Positions 9,037 to 17,706 of a stretch of 64,000 bases of DNA are shown here, piece by piece; position 1 is the first letter of the stretch, and every line of letters begins with the position of its first letter. The stretch is from Sorangium cellulosum So ce56 (lineage in GTDB: Bacteria > Myxococcota_A > Polyangia > Polyangiales > Polyangiaceae), in the NCBI RefSeq assembly GCF_000067165.1, contig NC_010162.1, positions 6,021,001-6,085,000 on the forward strand. Reading direction: 5' to 3'. Under the pieces are notes generated by a model. That model was not told the DNA's origin. It worked only from the letters and a program-made list of their open reading frames with translations, and did no database searches. Position numbers and translations under genes: made by a program.

Positions 9037-10707
9037 TCAGTCGAATTTCACATACGGCTTGCGCGGCTGCGCTGGCTTTCGCCTCGGTGTCGACGCCGAG
9101 GGTACGCCCGTGGGCGCTGGCGCCGCGCTGGCGACACCCGCGGGCGGCGGCGCAGGCGCGGTCGGCGCGGCGGACGGCGCCGGCGCGGCGGGCGGCGGCG
9201 CAGGCGCGGCGGGCGGCGGCGCAGGCGCGGCGGGCGGCGGCGCAGGCGCGGTCGGCGCGGCGGGCGGCGGGGCGGCGCGCGAGATCGCGCTGGCGAGTGC
9301 CCTCGCTTCCAGCGCTACCCCTTTCTGAAGGCTGCGCGCGCCGCCGTCCGCAGGCCGGCGGAGCTCGCGCACGGCGAGCGCCATCACGATCAGGGACAAG
9401 GCGCCGGCGCCGACGGCCACGCGCGAGGTGCGCCTCCGTGGCGCGGGACGCAGCGTGCTCGGCGCCTGCGCGGCGCCTTCGCCGTCGCCCACGACCGCGA
9501 GCAGCTCGCTCGTGGCGCCGACCTCGGCGGGCTGAGCCGGGCCGAGGCGCTCGCGGTCGAGGCTCGGCCTGGCCTCGTCCATCGCGCGATCGAGCTCGGC
9601 GATGAACTCCAGGGCGCTCCGCGGCCGATCCTCGGGCCGCTTGGCCAGGGCGCGCTGCAGGAGCTGCGAGAGCGACGGCGGGATCCTGGCGTCCGGCGCG
9701 GCCTCGCTCGCCGGCACGGGCGACGACTTGATGTGCCTCGCCATCACGACGACCGCATCGTCGTCGATGAACGGCGGCCTCCCGACCAGCATCTGGTAGA
9801 GCAGGACGCCGAGCGAGTAGAGGTCGCTCCGCGCGTCGAGCGGCCTGCCCTGCGCCTGTTCCGGCGACATGTACCGCGGCGTCCCGAAGACGGTGCCTGC
9901 CTGGGTCTCGAGGGCGTCGACCGGCCGCTCTGTCCCGGTCATCACCTTCGCGATGCCGAAATCGAGCACCTTGCAGATCTCCTCGTGCTCGCCCGCGGGG
10001 GGCCTCGCCAGGAACAGGTTGTCCGGCTTGAGGTCTCTGTGGATGATTCCCTTGTCGTGCGCCTCGGCCAGCGACAGGAGCGCGTGCCGCGCGAAGCGGG
10101 CGGCGTCGCCCAGGCGCAGCCGCCGCAGGCGCTTGAGCCGCTGACCGAGCGACTCGCCCTCGAGCAGCTCCATCGCGAGGTAGAGGGAGCCGCTGCTCGA
10201 CGTCGTCCCCTCCACGGGCGAGCTCTGCTCCGCGGAGCGACCGCGGCCGAAGGCCGCGTCCGTCGCGTCGTCCACGATCTCGCCGAAATCGAACACGGTG
10301 ACCGTGTGCGGCGACCGGAGGAGGCTCATCGCGCGCGCTTCGCGGGTGAAGCGCGCCTTCGCCTGCGCGTCGAAGGCCCTGTCCGACCGCAGTATCTTGA
10401 TGGCCACGTCGCGGCCCATCGCCTCCTGGCGCGCGCGGTACACCGTGCCCATCGAGCCGGCGCCGAGCTTGCCCACGATCACGAACCGATCCGCGATCGT
10501 GATCCCCAGGAACGGATCTCCGTCGGCCTCGCCGAGCACCTCGCGGCTCACGAGGGCCAGCCCGTCGTGGGGGCAACGAGGCAGCCTCGCGCTCTGGCCG
10601 TCCTGGGAACCGCGCTCGCCTGTGGGAGACGGAAGCTGGCTGGACGAGCTCCTCCCCTCCGGCGCGACGGCCCCGAGGTGGTGACAGCGCGGGCAAATCA
10701 GCCCCAT
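9037..10707 (-). CDS. Hanks-type Ser/Thr protein kinase with N-terminal zinc ribbon and C-terminal membrane segment
   Basis: 556 aa from ATG 10707. The N-terminus has Cys pairs (MGLICPRCHH and LPRCPHDG) that look like a zinc ribbon. The kinase domain has the Gly loop GKLGAGSMGTVY, K104 in VAIKIL, IIHRDLKPDN (D225), KVLDFGIAK (D249) and GTPRYMSPEQ. An insertion of about 27 residues lies before strand beta-5 (about 146-172). After the kinase come a single hydrophobic helix (GALSLIVMALAV) and a Pro/Ala-rich tail ending RKPYVKFD. This is a transmembrane kinase with a probable periplasmic tail. In-frame starts exist upstream (10812, 10827), but the ribbon begins at this ATG. The target is unknown. 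Confidence 0.9.
   Translation of the reverse strand: MGLICPRCHHLGAVAPEGRSSSSQLPSPTGERGSQDGQSARLPRCPHDGLALVSREVLGEADGDPFLGITIADRFVIVGKLGAGSMGTVYRARQEAMGRDVAIKILRSDRAFDAQAKARFTREARAMSLLRSPHTVTVFDFGEIVDDATDAAFGRGRSAEQSSPVEGTTSSSGSLYLAMELLEGESLGQRLKRLRRLRLGDAARFARHALLSLAEAHDKGIIHRDLKPDNLFLARPPAGEHEEICKVLDFGIAKVMTGTERPVDALETQAGTVFGTPRYMSPEQAQGRPLDARSDLYSLGVLLYQMLVGRPPFIDDDAVVVMARHIKSSPVPASEAAPDARIPPSLSQLLQRALAKRPEDRPRSALEFIAELDRAMDEARPSLDRERLGPAQPAEVGATSELLAVVGDGEGAAQAPSTLRPAPRRRTSRVAVGAGALSLIVMALAVRELRRPADGGARSLQKGVALEARALASAISRAAPPPAAPTAPAPPPAAPAPPPAAPAPPPAAPAPSAAPTAPAPPPAGVASAAPAPTGVPSASTPRRKPAQPRKPYVKFD
9180..9262 (-). repeat. 18-bp repeat encoding Ala-Pro runs in kinase tail
   Basis: Three to four copies of an 18-bp unit (GCGGGCGGCGGCGCAGGC on the plus strand) encode a PAPPPA-type repeat in the C-terminal tail of the kinase, after the membrane helix. 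It probably acts as a flexible or wall-spanning linker. Confidence 0.8.
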
Positions 10708-10799
10708 GGCCCTGCCGGGCTCGCCGGGCGACCCGGGAGCGCTGGCTGGGAACTGGCCGTCAGCTGCACGAACTACCACCGCGATGGGGGGATCGTCCG

Positions 10800-11816
10800 T
10801 TACTTGGGCTCGCATCGCAAGGCCCACGACTCGCCTGTCGCTCGCGGGTGGCAGCCGAAGAACGCGGCGTCGCCGCAGGACGCATCGCTGCAGCAGACGT
10901 CGCTACAGAATGGCTGCGTTTGTTCAGGGTCCTTGATGCACATACCACTCCGACAGTCCTCGGGCGTGGAGCACGGAACGCCGATGGCCGCGAGGCTGTC
11001 CCCGGACAGCAGCGTGATGCACGCGCGGACGGTCGAGCGTCCGTCGATCGCGAGCTCAGCGCAGCCGACGCGCTGCCTCACCTCGCCGGGCGTGTCCGGG
11101 CACATCTCCGAGCCACAGCACGGGATGGTGCAGCGGCCGTACCCTTCCACCTCGACGCAGAGCCCGGACGCGCAGTCCTCGTCCCCAGTGCACCGTTCGA
11201 AGTAGCCTCCATCACCCGAGGCGGCGGCCTGGCACGCCCAGGCCGGACCCGACGAGACGAGGCCGGTCGTGAGCCGGCACGCCGCGCCGTTCGTGGCGCA
11301 GCTGGTGTCGGAGCAGCAGGCGTCGACGCAGGCGCCGTCGTTGCAGATGCCAGATCGGCAGTCGCCGGGCGCGGCGCATCGCGCGCCGGAGAGCCCCGTG
11401 CCCACGTCGGGCCGGCCGACCTCCCGGCCGACGCGGCAGAGGCCGCTCCCTCCGCCGTCGGGGATCCAGCAGACCGCATCCCGGACAGGATCGCAGTCGC
11501 TCGAGCTGCAGCAGGCGCGCGAGCAGGCGAGCGGCCCCTCGACGTCGAACAGCGCGGGATCGAGGCAGAAATCGAGCGCTCCGCAGTCCTCGTGCCGCGC
11601 GCAGCGCGCGCCCAGCGCGCGCTCCAGCGGCAGCTCGGCGCAGGCGCCGTCCCTGCAGACGGCGCCCTCGGGGCAGGCCGGCGGCCCGAGCGCGCCCTCG
11701 TCCGAGCAGTGCACCGGGCCCAGCGTTCCGTCGACGAGGACCTGGCACCCGGCGCCGAGCGACACGAGCGCGGCGAGCCCGCGGAGCAGCCTGCGCCGCG
11801 CGGCGCTCGCACGCAT
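10800..11816 (-). CDS. cysteine-rich secreted protein with repeated DCxSGxC motifs
   Basis: 338 aa from ATG 11816. An Arg-rich n-region and hydrophobic segment (RGLAALVSLGAGC) form a signal peptide; the Cys suggests a lipoprotein, although the lipobox is not canonical. The mature part has dozens of cysteines in recurring modules: DCRSGICNDGACV, DCASGLCVEV and DCRSGMCIKD, interleaved with CCSD/CCGS pairs. This pattern is frequent in myxobacterial surface proteins, and the cysteines are probably disulfide-bonded. The start overlaps the upstream TPR gene's stop (TGATG), so the two are translationally coupled. Function not recognised. Confidence 0.75.
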   Translation of the reverse strand: MRASAARRRLLRGLAALVSLGAGCQVLVDGTLGPVHCSDEGALGPPACPEGAVCRDGACAELPLERALGARCARHEDCGALDFCLDPALFDVEGPLACSRACCSSSDCDPVRDAVCWIPDGGGSGLCRVGREVGRPDVGTGLSGARCAAPGDCRSGICNDGACVDACCSDTSCATNGAACRLTTGLVSSGPAWACQAAASGDGGYFERCTGDEDCASGLCVEVEGYGRCTIPCCGSEMCPDTPGEVRQRVGCAELAIDGRSTVRACITLLSGDSLAAIGVPCSTPEDCRSGMCIKDPEQTQPFCSDVCCSDASCGDAAFFGCHPRATGESWALRCEPK

Positions 11817-12913
11817 CAGAACTGCACCCAAAGCCGGGCTCCCTCGGCGCCCAGCGACAGGCGGATCCCCTGCGCCCCCGCACCGGCGCCGCGCGGGAGA
11901 CGGCGATCCTGCCCCGGCGTCAGCGCACGCGCGCCGACGGCCGAGGCCCCGCGAGCGGCTGGGCTCGCCGCGGGGGCCTCGGGAGACAGGTACAGGTAGA
12001 GCGCCGCTGCCCCGGAGAGCCCGGCGACCAGAAAGGCGACATCCGCGGCGACGGCGCACCGGTGAGCGGCGCTCGCGTCGGCCTGCAGGTCGGCGATGGA
12101 GACGCCGGCCCCGGTGCGCTCGCCGGCACCGGGATCCCGCGCCACGGCGAGCGCGGCGAAGACGCCGCCGACCACGAGCGACCCTGCGGCGATGCCCCCG
12201 CTGACGCCGAGCCAGGTCGCGCGCGGCGTCGCGCTGCCGACCGCGACGGGATGGCGCGGCAAGCGCGGCAAATACGGCAGCGCCGTCGAGACCGAGGCGG
12301 CCTTCGCGGGCGCGGACGGCGGCGCCTTCGCGCTGGCGAGCTCTCGCTTCGCGCCCTTGAGCCGCGTGAGGACCGCGTGCACCTCCTCACGCGCCTTCGG
12401 GAGCGCCTCCATGTGGAGGTAGCGGCGGTAGTAGCGCTCGGCCTCGTCGATCTCGCCCAGCCGCTCGTGGATCATCGCCAGGTTGTAGATGAGCTCCTTG
12501 CCCTCGGGATCGAGCGCCACGGCGGCCTCCAGCTTCGCGATGGCCGCGCGGTACTCGCCGCGCTTGTAGCGCCGCTGCGCCTCGTCGTGCAGCGCCGTCG
12601 CTCGCTCGATGCGGAGCCGCTTCTCCTCCTCGTCTCGCGAGAGCGGCGGCGGGGCCGGAGGGCTCGGCCCGCCGCTCTCCGGCGGCGGGGCGGGAGCGCT
12701 CGGCCCGCCCCCCTGCGGCGGCTGCGCGGGCGGGGCAGCGGGCGCGACCAAAGGCGCGCGGAGCGGCTCCGGCGGGGGCACCTGCGCCGCCAGCGCCGGC
12801 GGCGCGCCGTGGGCGAGCGCCGCGGCGGCTGCGACCGCGGAGGCGAAGCCCACGACGATGCGCCCGGCCTCGGGGCCGATCGAGCGAGGCAAGCGCGCTG
12901 TGTGGCTCGTCAC
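11816..12913 (-). CDS. TPR-domain protein with signal peptide and two membrane helices
   Basis: 365 aa from GTG 12913. An N-terminal hydrophobic segment ending ALAAQ looks like a signal peptide, followed by a Pro-rich linker. TPR units follow (EAQRRYKRGEYRAAIAKLEA; LIYNLAMIHERLGEIDEAER). The C-terminal half has two hydrophobic helices (LGVSGGIAAGSLVVGG; AFLVAGLSGAAALYLYL). This signal-TPR-two-helix layout recurs in myxobacterial proteins of unknown role. The stop overlaps the start of the Cys-rich gene, so the two probably act together at the envelope. Confidence 0.75.
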   Translation of the reverse strand: MTSHTARLPRSIGPEAGRIVVGFASAVAAAAALAHGAPPALAAQVPPPEPLRAPLVAPAAPPAQPPQGGGPSAPAPPPESGGPSPPAPPPLSRDEEEKRLRIERATALHDEAQRRYKRGEYRAAIAKLEAAVALDPEGKELIYNLAMIHERLGEIDEAERYYRRYLHMEALPKAREEVHAVLTRLKGAKRELASAKAPPSAPAKAASVSTALPYLPRLPRHPVAVGSATPRATWLGVSGGIAAGSLVVGGVFAALAVARDPGAGERTGAGVSIADLQADASAAHRCAVAADVAFLVAGLSGAAALYLYLSPEAPAASPAARGASAVGARALTPGQDRRLPRGAGAGAQGIRLSLGAEGARLWVQF

Positions 12914-12991
12914 GGCCGCCCACCATAGCGTAATTTCCGCGCGGATAACGGCGTCTCGCGGCGGGCGGGGTGAAGGACGCCGCCGCGGCGA

Positions 12992-13300
12992 TCACCTGAG
13001 CTTGCAGCTGTACTCGCCGGCGAACACGAGCGCCCGCTCGCACCTGACGTCCACGACGCGCTTCGCCGTGGTGAACTCGAAGGTCTGGCCGAACGGCGTC
13101 CGTTCCAGCCGCGTCATCTGGGCTCTGCAGCCCTCGCTCGCGCGGCGCGGCTCCGGCGCGCCCGCGGCGCCGTCCTCGCCGCACGCGACGAGCGCCGCCC
13201 TCCGTTCGACGTCGGCGTTGTCGGAGACGACGTTGTAGAGCGCCGAGACGCTGAACGCGACGCAGAGGGCGAAGAGGGCGAGCTGTCCGAAGCGCTTCAC
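12992..13300 (-). CDS. small membrane-anchored or secreted protein, unknown
   Basis: 102 aa from GTG 13300 (MKRFGQLALFALCVAFSVSAL). The N-terminal hydrophobic helix is a signal peptide or anchor. The remainder has four more Cys (ACGED, EGCRAQ, VRCERA, YSCKLR), which could form two disulfides. No family is recognised. The leftward gene that follows starts 78 bp downstream. Support comes from the signal-like N-terminus and from coding-like composition. Confidence 0.6.
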   Translation of the reverse strand: MKRFGQLALFALCVAFSVSALYNVVSDNADVERRAALVACGEDGAAGAPEPRRASEGCRAQMTRLERTPFGQTFEFTTAKRVVDVRCERALVFAGEYSCKLR

Positions 13301-13356
13301 AGCCCGAGCTTACCCCGTCCGGCGCGCGAGGGGCTCGCCGCCGCGCGCGACCCGCC

Positions 13357-14442
13357 TCAGAGCCGCATGCCCGAGCCGGGCAGCGGGTTCCACGGCTGCC
13401 GGCGGGTCGTGTACTGGCCCCGCACGAACGCCCCCAGCACGGGCGCGATGTTGCGCGCGATGTCGTCGTCCCACTCGCCGCCGTTGATCCCGTCCTGCGG
13501 GGAAAGATCCGGCGACAGCAGGAAGAAGCCCGGATACAGCCGCCGCGGCACCTTGATCTGATCGAGATCTTCCTTGAAGAGATCGATGTCCACGCGCACG
13601 AGCCGCACGCTCCGGAGGGCCGTCTGCATCAGCGGATCGCCGAGCGAGCGGTCGACCCCGCGGCACGGCTCGCAGGGATCGCTCGTCGTCATCACGAGGA
13701 CCTTCTCGCCCTGGGCGTATGCCTCCGCGCGCTGCTTGGCGAGCTCCTCGCTGAGCACGGACACGTCGACGCCGATATCGACGATGGAGACCCCGCCGAT
13801 GCGCCGGTGGGTCGTGTGCTGAGGGACGCTGCCGCTCGGCTGCACCGCCGGAGGACGCGCCTCCGGCAGCGGCATCGACGGCGACGCCGTGCTCGCCGGC
13901 TCCGGCGAGGCCTCCCCTTCCGGGAGGGCGGAGGCCGTCTCTCCGCTGTGATGGGTGCTCCACATCCACACGCCGAAGCCGATCGCGGAGCTCCAGCAGA
14001 GCGTGAGCAGGACGCCGAGCGCGAGCCCGACGCTGGCGAGCGCGTACCCCCTGCGCACGGCCGGGTCCTGCTCGATCTCGCGGCGAGCCGCCCAGCCGAA
14101 GGCGATCGCGGCGATCGCCCCGAGCGGCCCGAACAGCGCCGCGACGAGCGAGCTCACGGCCAGCGTCGAGAGCTGCCGTCGCTCCGGCGGGGGCGGCGGC
14201 GTGAGGTAGGGATCCTGGATGATCAGCCGCGCCGCCTGCGCGCGGCTCGGCTGCGCTGCTGCCGGCGCGAGCGCGACGCGCCCGCGGGCCGCGACCGTGT
14301 CGCAGGGCGGCGCGCCGGCAGGCGGCTCGCTCTCGCAGGGCAGGGCGCCCGTCTGCACGTCCCTGAGCGCTGCAGGAGGCTCGTTCGCATCGCGGTTCGG
14401 CAGTGGCTGAGTCGGGCCGAATGCGTGGCTCACGCCCTTCAT
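13357..14442 (-). CDS. DUF4190-like membrane domain fused to a thioredoxin-like domain
   Basis: 361 aa from ATG 14442. After a disordered N-terminus, two hydrophobic segments flank GWAARREIEQDP (about residues 90-155); this is the DUF4190 pattern. A Pro/Ser linker leads to a thioredoxin-like fold with CxxC in TTSDPCEPCRGVD and a strand carrying VRLVRVDIDLFKEDL; KVPRRLYPGFFLL fits the cis-Pro loop. It is probably an inner-membrane protein with a periplasmic or cytoplasmic redox domain. It stands 56 bp upstream of the 102-aa gene on the same strand. The substrate is unknown. Confidence 0.7.
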   Translation of the reverse strand: MKGVSHAFGPTQPLPNRDANEPPAALRDVQTGALPCESEPPAGAPPCDTVAARGRVALAPAAAQPSRAQAARLIIQDPYLTPPPPPERRQLSTLAVSSLVAALFGPLGAIAAIAFGWAARREIEQDPAVRRGYALASVGLALGVLLTLCWSSAIGFGVWMWSTHHSGETASALPEGEASPEPASTASPSMPLPEARPPAVQPSGSVPQHTTHRRIGGVSIVDIGVDVSVLSEELAKQRAEAYAQGEKVLVMTTSDPCEPCRGVDRSLGDPLMQTALRSVRLVRVDIDLFKEDLDQIKVPRRLYPGFFLLSPDLSPQDGINGGEWDDDIARNIAPVLGAFVRGQYTTRRQPWNPLPGSGMRL

Positions 14443-14499
14443 CCTAGCGCCGGAGGCCGCGCTACGCCCGCCGCACGGGCCCTCTCGTCGCGTGAGCGC

Positions 14500-15831
14500 T
14501 CAGGGGATGCAGGTGCGCTCGAGCACACGCAAGACTGCGCGCTTCGTGCTCACACCGGTGCTCATGGGCTCCGTCCATGCGACGCCCACCCGCTCACCGG
14601 CGAGCGCCACGCTGGGAGAATCCTTTACGGGAAACACCCCATCCGACACCCGGATCCCTCGAGCGGAGGGCGCTCCGTCGGCGGCCAGCTTCACGAGGAG
14701 GGCTTGCCCCTCCACCTTGCCATCGTGGCCGACCCACGCCACGAGGGCCCCGTCGCCGCTCGGCGCGAGCGCGCGCCACTTGCCCTTGCCAACGACCCAG
14801 GGCGCCCCGCGCGGCCGCGCCTCGGCGTCCAGCGCGCGGGCGATCAAGGTGGCTCCCTCGCTCCAGACCAGCAGCGCGCCGGCGCTGCCCGTGGCCACAA
14901 GGCCGAGCCGCTGATCCCTGTCCGGTGTCTCCTGAGCGGCGCCAGCCGGTCGGTCGCCGCCCTGTCGCTGCGCAACGACGTGGGCATTCCCTTCCCTGCC
15001 CGCGGCGTCGAACCGCGAGGCCCGGATGCTCCCGTCCTCCTCGTCCTGCCAGGCGACGAGGTAGCCACCGGACGCGTCGGCAGCGACCGTCGGCCACCGC
15101 GGCTTCTTGGCGCTTCGCGTGACCCCGACCGCCTTCAGCTGTGGCTGCGCCGGGTCCACCGGCGCGAACTGGAACACCCCCAGGCGCTGGCGGTCCGGTC
15201 CGAAGGGCGCCGCTGCTACCAGGGCGCCACCTGGAGCGGGCGCGAGGGCGACATGGTCGCTGACCTCCCTCCCGATCGCGCCGACGCGCTGGATCCCGAC
15301 CGGCGGGTTCGTCTCCCAGCGGGGCCGCGCGTACGCGAGCCCCTCCGCGTCGAACCACGTGACCGCCCATTCGTCGCCCGAGGAGAAGATCCGGAGCCCT
15401 GCGTCCCGCGTGCTCGAGATCGCCCTCGCGCGAGCGACCTGCCGGGCCTCGTTATCGAAGCCGGCGAACGCGATCTGCGCGTCCCCTCCCTTGAGGTCCA
15501 CGAGCCACACGGCCCCGAACGAGCCGTCGGCGCGCCCGGCGATCCCCATCCCCTCGCGCAGGATGTAGGTCGCGATATCACCCGACTTCGCCTTGCACCC
15601 TTCGAGGGAGCCGATGGGCACGAACTCCTGGACGCCGGTCCCGCGCGGTAGCTCGGGCTCGGCCGGCGCAGTGGCAACGGCGGGCTCGGTCGGGGCGCTC
15701 GACGCGGCGGCGGCCGCGGGGACCGCCTCCGAGGCGCTCGGAGCAGGGGCTGCACTCGCGGCTCCTCCCGCTGAGGGGGAGGAGCGGCGATCACAGGAAC
15801 TGCTGGAGACGACAAGCAGGGACAGAGCCAC
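14500..15831 (-). CDS. large secreted lipoprotein-like protein with repeat strands
   Basis: 443 aa from GTG 15831. A short hydrophobic stretch ends in Cys (ALSLLVVSSSSC), so lipidation is plausible though the lipobox is weak. The frame is also open upstream (about 14 residues, no ATG), so the start is uncertain. After an Ala/Pro linker, repeated blocks such as GGYLVAWQDEE, GALLVWSEGA and GALVAWVGHDG suggest a beta-propeller-like array. No enzyme motif is visible. It ends 58 bp before the 361-aa gene and starts 48 bp from the tRNA-Leu 3' end on the same strand, so it may be served by read-through from the tRNA promoter. Confidence 0.7.
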   Translation of the reverse strand: MALSLLVVSSSSCDRRSSPSAGGAASAAPAPSASEAVPAAAAASSAPTEPAVATAPAEPELPRGTGVQEFVPIGSLEGCKAKSGDIATYILREGMGIAGRADGSFGAVWLVDLKGGDAQIAFAGFDNEARQVARARAISSTRDAGLRIFSSGDEWAVTWFDAEGLAYARPRWETNPPVGIQRVGAIGREVSDHVALAPAPGGALVAAAPFGPDRQRLGVFQFAPVDPAQPQLKAVGVTRSAKKPRWPTVAADASGGYLVAWQDEEDGSIRASRFDAAGREGNAHVVAQRQGGDRPAGAAQETPDRDQRLGLVATGSAGALLVWSEGATLIARALDAEARPRGAPWVVGKGKWRALAPSGDGALVAWVGHDGKVEGQALLVKLAADGAPSARGIRVSDGVFPVKDSPSVALAGERVGVAWTEPMSTGVSTKRAVLRVLERTCIP

Positions 15832-15878
15832 GACCTTGGCAAGAGTCGTGGCTAGGGAAGCAGGATAAGAAGAGCGCT

Positions 15879-15965
15879 TGGTGCGAAGCAGAGGACTTGA
15901 ACCTCCACGGGAGTTACCCCACTGGAACCTGAATCCAGCGCGTCTGCCAATTCCGCCAGCTTCGC
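15879..15965 (-). tRNA. tRNA-Leu (anticodon CAG)
   Basis: An 87-nt cloverleaf including encoded CCA. The acceptor stem is GCGAAGC/GCTTCGC, the anticodon arm is CTGGA-TTCAGGT-TCCAG giving anticodon CAG, a long variable arm (GGGGTAACTCCC) marks a class II tRNA, and the T-loop is GTTCAAG. It decodes CUG, a frequent leucine codon in this G+C-rich DNA. No integrase or attachment repeat is seen beside it. Confidence 0.96.
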
Positions 15966-15979
15966 GAGCGGGGACGGCA

Positions 15980-16009
15980 TCACTACCTCACCCCCTCGCG
16001 TTCCGTCAA
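15980..16009 (-). promoter_or_regulatory. candidate sigma70-type promoter of tRNA-Leu
   Basis: On the minus strand TTGACG (16004-16009) and TAGTGA (15980-15985) are separated by 18 nt, placing a start about 8 nt before the tRNA 5' end. The -35 matches 5 of 6 consensus bases; the -10 is weak. The position fits. Confidence 0.45.
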
Positions 16010-16054
16010 GCGCTGTGTCACGCCCCGAGCGTTTTTCTTCCGCCTGCGGTTCCG

Positions 16055-16107
16055 TCCGTTGTGTCGGTTGCGTCCGTTGCGTCGGTTGCGTCCGTTGCGT
16101 CCGCTAC
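16055..16107. repeat. 9-bp tandem repeat (GTCSGTTGC)
   Basis: About six head-to-tail copies alternating GTCGGTTGC and GTCCGTTGC, in the 365-bp gap between the tRNA promoter and pyrC. The gap holds no convincing gene. Confidence 0.85.
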
Positions 16108-16193
16108 GCCCGGCTCTTCTCTTCCCAGCTGACCCTGGCGCGGTCTCCTTGCCGCGTTGTGGTGGGCACTTCTCCCCTGCCGGAACGATGGAG

Positions 16194-16260
16194 CCGCCAA
16201 GGCGCCATTAAGACGCCAAGATTTTGTGTTTTTTCTTGGCGTCCTTGGCGCCCTTGGCGG
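16194..16260. repeat. imperfect inverted repeat with T-rich loop
   Basis: Arms 16194-16220 and 16235-16260 are imperfect reverse complements built from the core CGCCAAG. The innermost 8 bp (ACGCCAAG / CTTGGCGT) pair perfectly around a T-rich loop. This lies 115 bp upstream of pyrC. It could be a dispersed palindromic repeat or a leader hairpin; no U-tract favours a simple terminator. Confidence 0.7.
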
Positions 16261-16374
16261 TTCAAAAGGCCCCACCTTCGGCCAAAGTCCCCCCCAGGAC
16301 CGCCGCGTTGGTTCCCCCGCCGACGCCGCACCGGTGCACGGCGAGGAGCGCCTGTGCTAGGGGAGCGCGCTCCC

Positions 16375-17706
16375 ATGGCGGCCATCGGCTCACCTCCTCC
16401 CCTCCTTCTCTTCGTCGGCGTGCGCGCCGTCGACCCGGCACAACAGCTCGACGACGTGATCGATGTCGTCGTGGAAGACGGCGTCATCACCCGGGCGGGA
16501 CGCGGCGCAGCGACCGACGAGCTGCGCCGCGCCGACCGGGCCGAGCTCATCCAGGGCGATGGGCTCCTGCTCCTCCCCGCGTTCGTCGATCTCCACGCCC
16601 ACCTCCGCGAGCCCGGGCAGGAGTACAAGGAAGACATCGCCTCCGGCCTGGCGGCCGCGGCGGCCGGCGGCTTCGCCCACGTGTGCGCGATGCCGAACAC
16701 GCGGCCGGTCAACGACACCCGCTCCATCACCGAGGCCATGATCGCGCGAGCCCGCGCGATCGGGGGGCCCGCGCTCCACCCCATCGGCGCGATCACGATG
16801 GGCCAGAAGGGCACGGAGCTCACCGAGATGGCCGACCTCAAGGACGCCGGCGCCGTGGGGGTCTCCGACGACGGCCGCTGCGTGACGTCGAGCTCCGTCA
16901 TGCGCCGCGCGCTCGAGTACGCGAAGACCTTCGATCTCACGATCATCCAGCACGCCGAGGACCACGCGCTCACCGACGGGGCGCAGATGCACGAGGGGGC
17001 GATCTCGACGCGGCTCGGCCTCCGGGGCTGGCCGCGCGTGGCCGAGGACATCATCGTCGCGCGCGACGTGCTGCTCGCCGAGGCCACCGGCGCGCGCTAC
17101 CACGTCGCGCACATCTCGTCGCTCGGGGCGGTCCGCATCCTCCGCGAGGCGAAGGCCCGCGGCATCGCCGTGACCGCCGAGGTGACGCCGCACCACCTGA
17201 CGCTCACCGACGCCGCCGTGCTCGGGTACGACACGGCGTGCAAGGTCAACCCGCCCCTGCGTGAGCAGGCGGATGTCGACGCGCTCCGCGAGGCGCTCGC
17301 GGACGGCACCATCGACGCGGTCGCGACCGATCACGCGCCGCACTCCACGCTCGAGAAGGACTGCGAGTTCGCCGAGGCGTCGCCCGGCCTCATCGGCCTC
17401 GAGCTCGTCGTCCCGGTCCTGCTCGACCTCGTCCGGCAGGGCGCCCTCCCCCTCGGGCGGCTCGTCGACGCCCTCACCCGCGCCCCCGCCCGCATCGCGC
17501 GGCTCGAGGCGCCCACGATCAAGGCCGGCGCCCGCGCCGAGCTCTGCCTCGTCGATCCGAACCTGAGCTTCGTGCTCGACCCGGCGCGCCTCCGCTCGAA
17601 GAGCAAGAACACGCCGTTCCTCGGCCGGCAGCTCACGGGCCGCGTCAAGATGACGCTCGCCTCGGGGCGGGTCGTCTTCGTCGACGGCGAGGGAGCGGCG
17701 ACATGA
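16375..17706 (+). CDS. pyrC: dihydroorotase (class I, multifunctional complex)
   Basis: 443 aa from ATG 16375. Catalyses cyclisation of carbamoyl-aspartate to dihydroorotate, the third step of pyrimidine synthesis. Zinc ligands are visible in VDLHAHLREPG (H74, H76) and the catalytic Asp in ATDHAPHS. CAMPNTRP and KVNPPLR are also typical. Length fits class I enzymes (about 430 aa). The stop overlaps the rimO start by 4 bp (ATGA). In-frame codons upstream of this ATG show no family similarity. Confidence 0.95.
   Translation: MAAIGSPPPLLLFVGVRAVDPAQQLDDVIDVVVEDGVITRAGRGAATDELRRADRAELIQGDGLLLLPAFVDLHAHLREPGQEYKEDIASGLAAAAAGGFAHVCAMPNTRPVNDTRSITEAMIARARAIGGPALHPIGAITMGQKGTELTEMADLKDAGAVGVSDDGRCVTSSSVMRRALEYAKTFDLTIIQHAEDHALTDGAQMHEGAISTRLGLRGWPRVAEDIIVARDVLLAEATGARYHVAHISSLGAVRILREAKARGIAVTAEVTPHHLTLTDAAVLGYDTACKVNPPLREQADVDALREALADGTIDAVATDHAPHSTLEKDCEFAEASPGLIGLELVVPVLLDLVRQGALPLGRLVDALTRAPARIARLEAPTIKAGARAELCLVDPNLSFVLDPARLRSKSKNTPFLGRQLTGRVKMTLASGRVVFVDGEGAAT

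Noticed and set aside
15879..15965. tRNA-Leu as an integration site of a mobile island
   Set aside because: No integrase gene or repeated tRNA 3' end occurs nearby.
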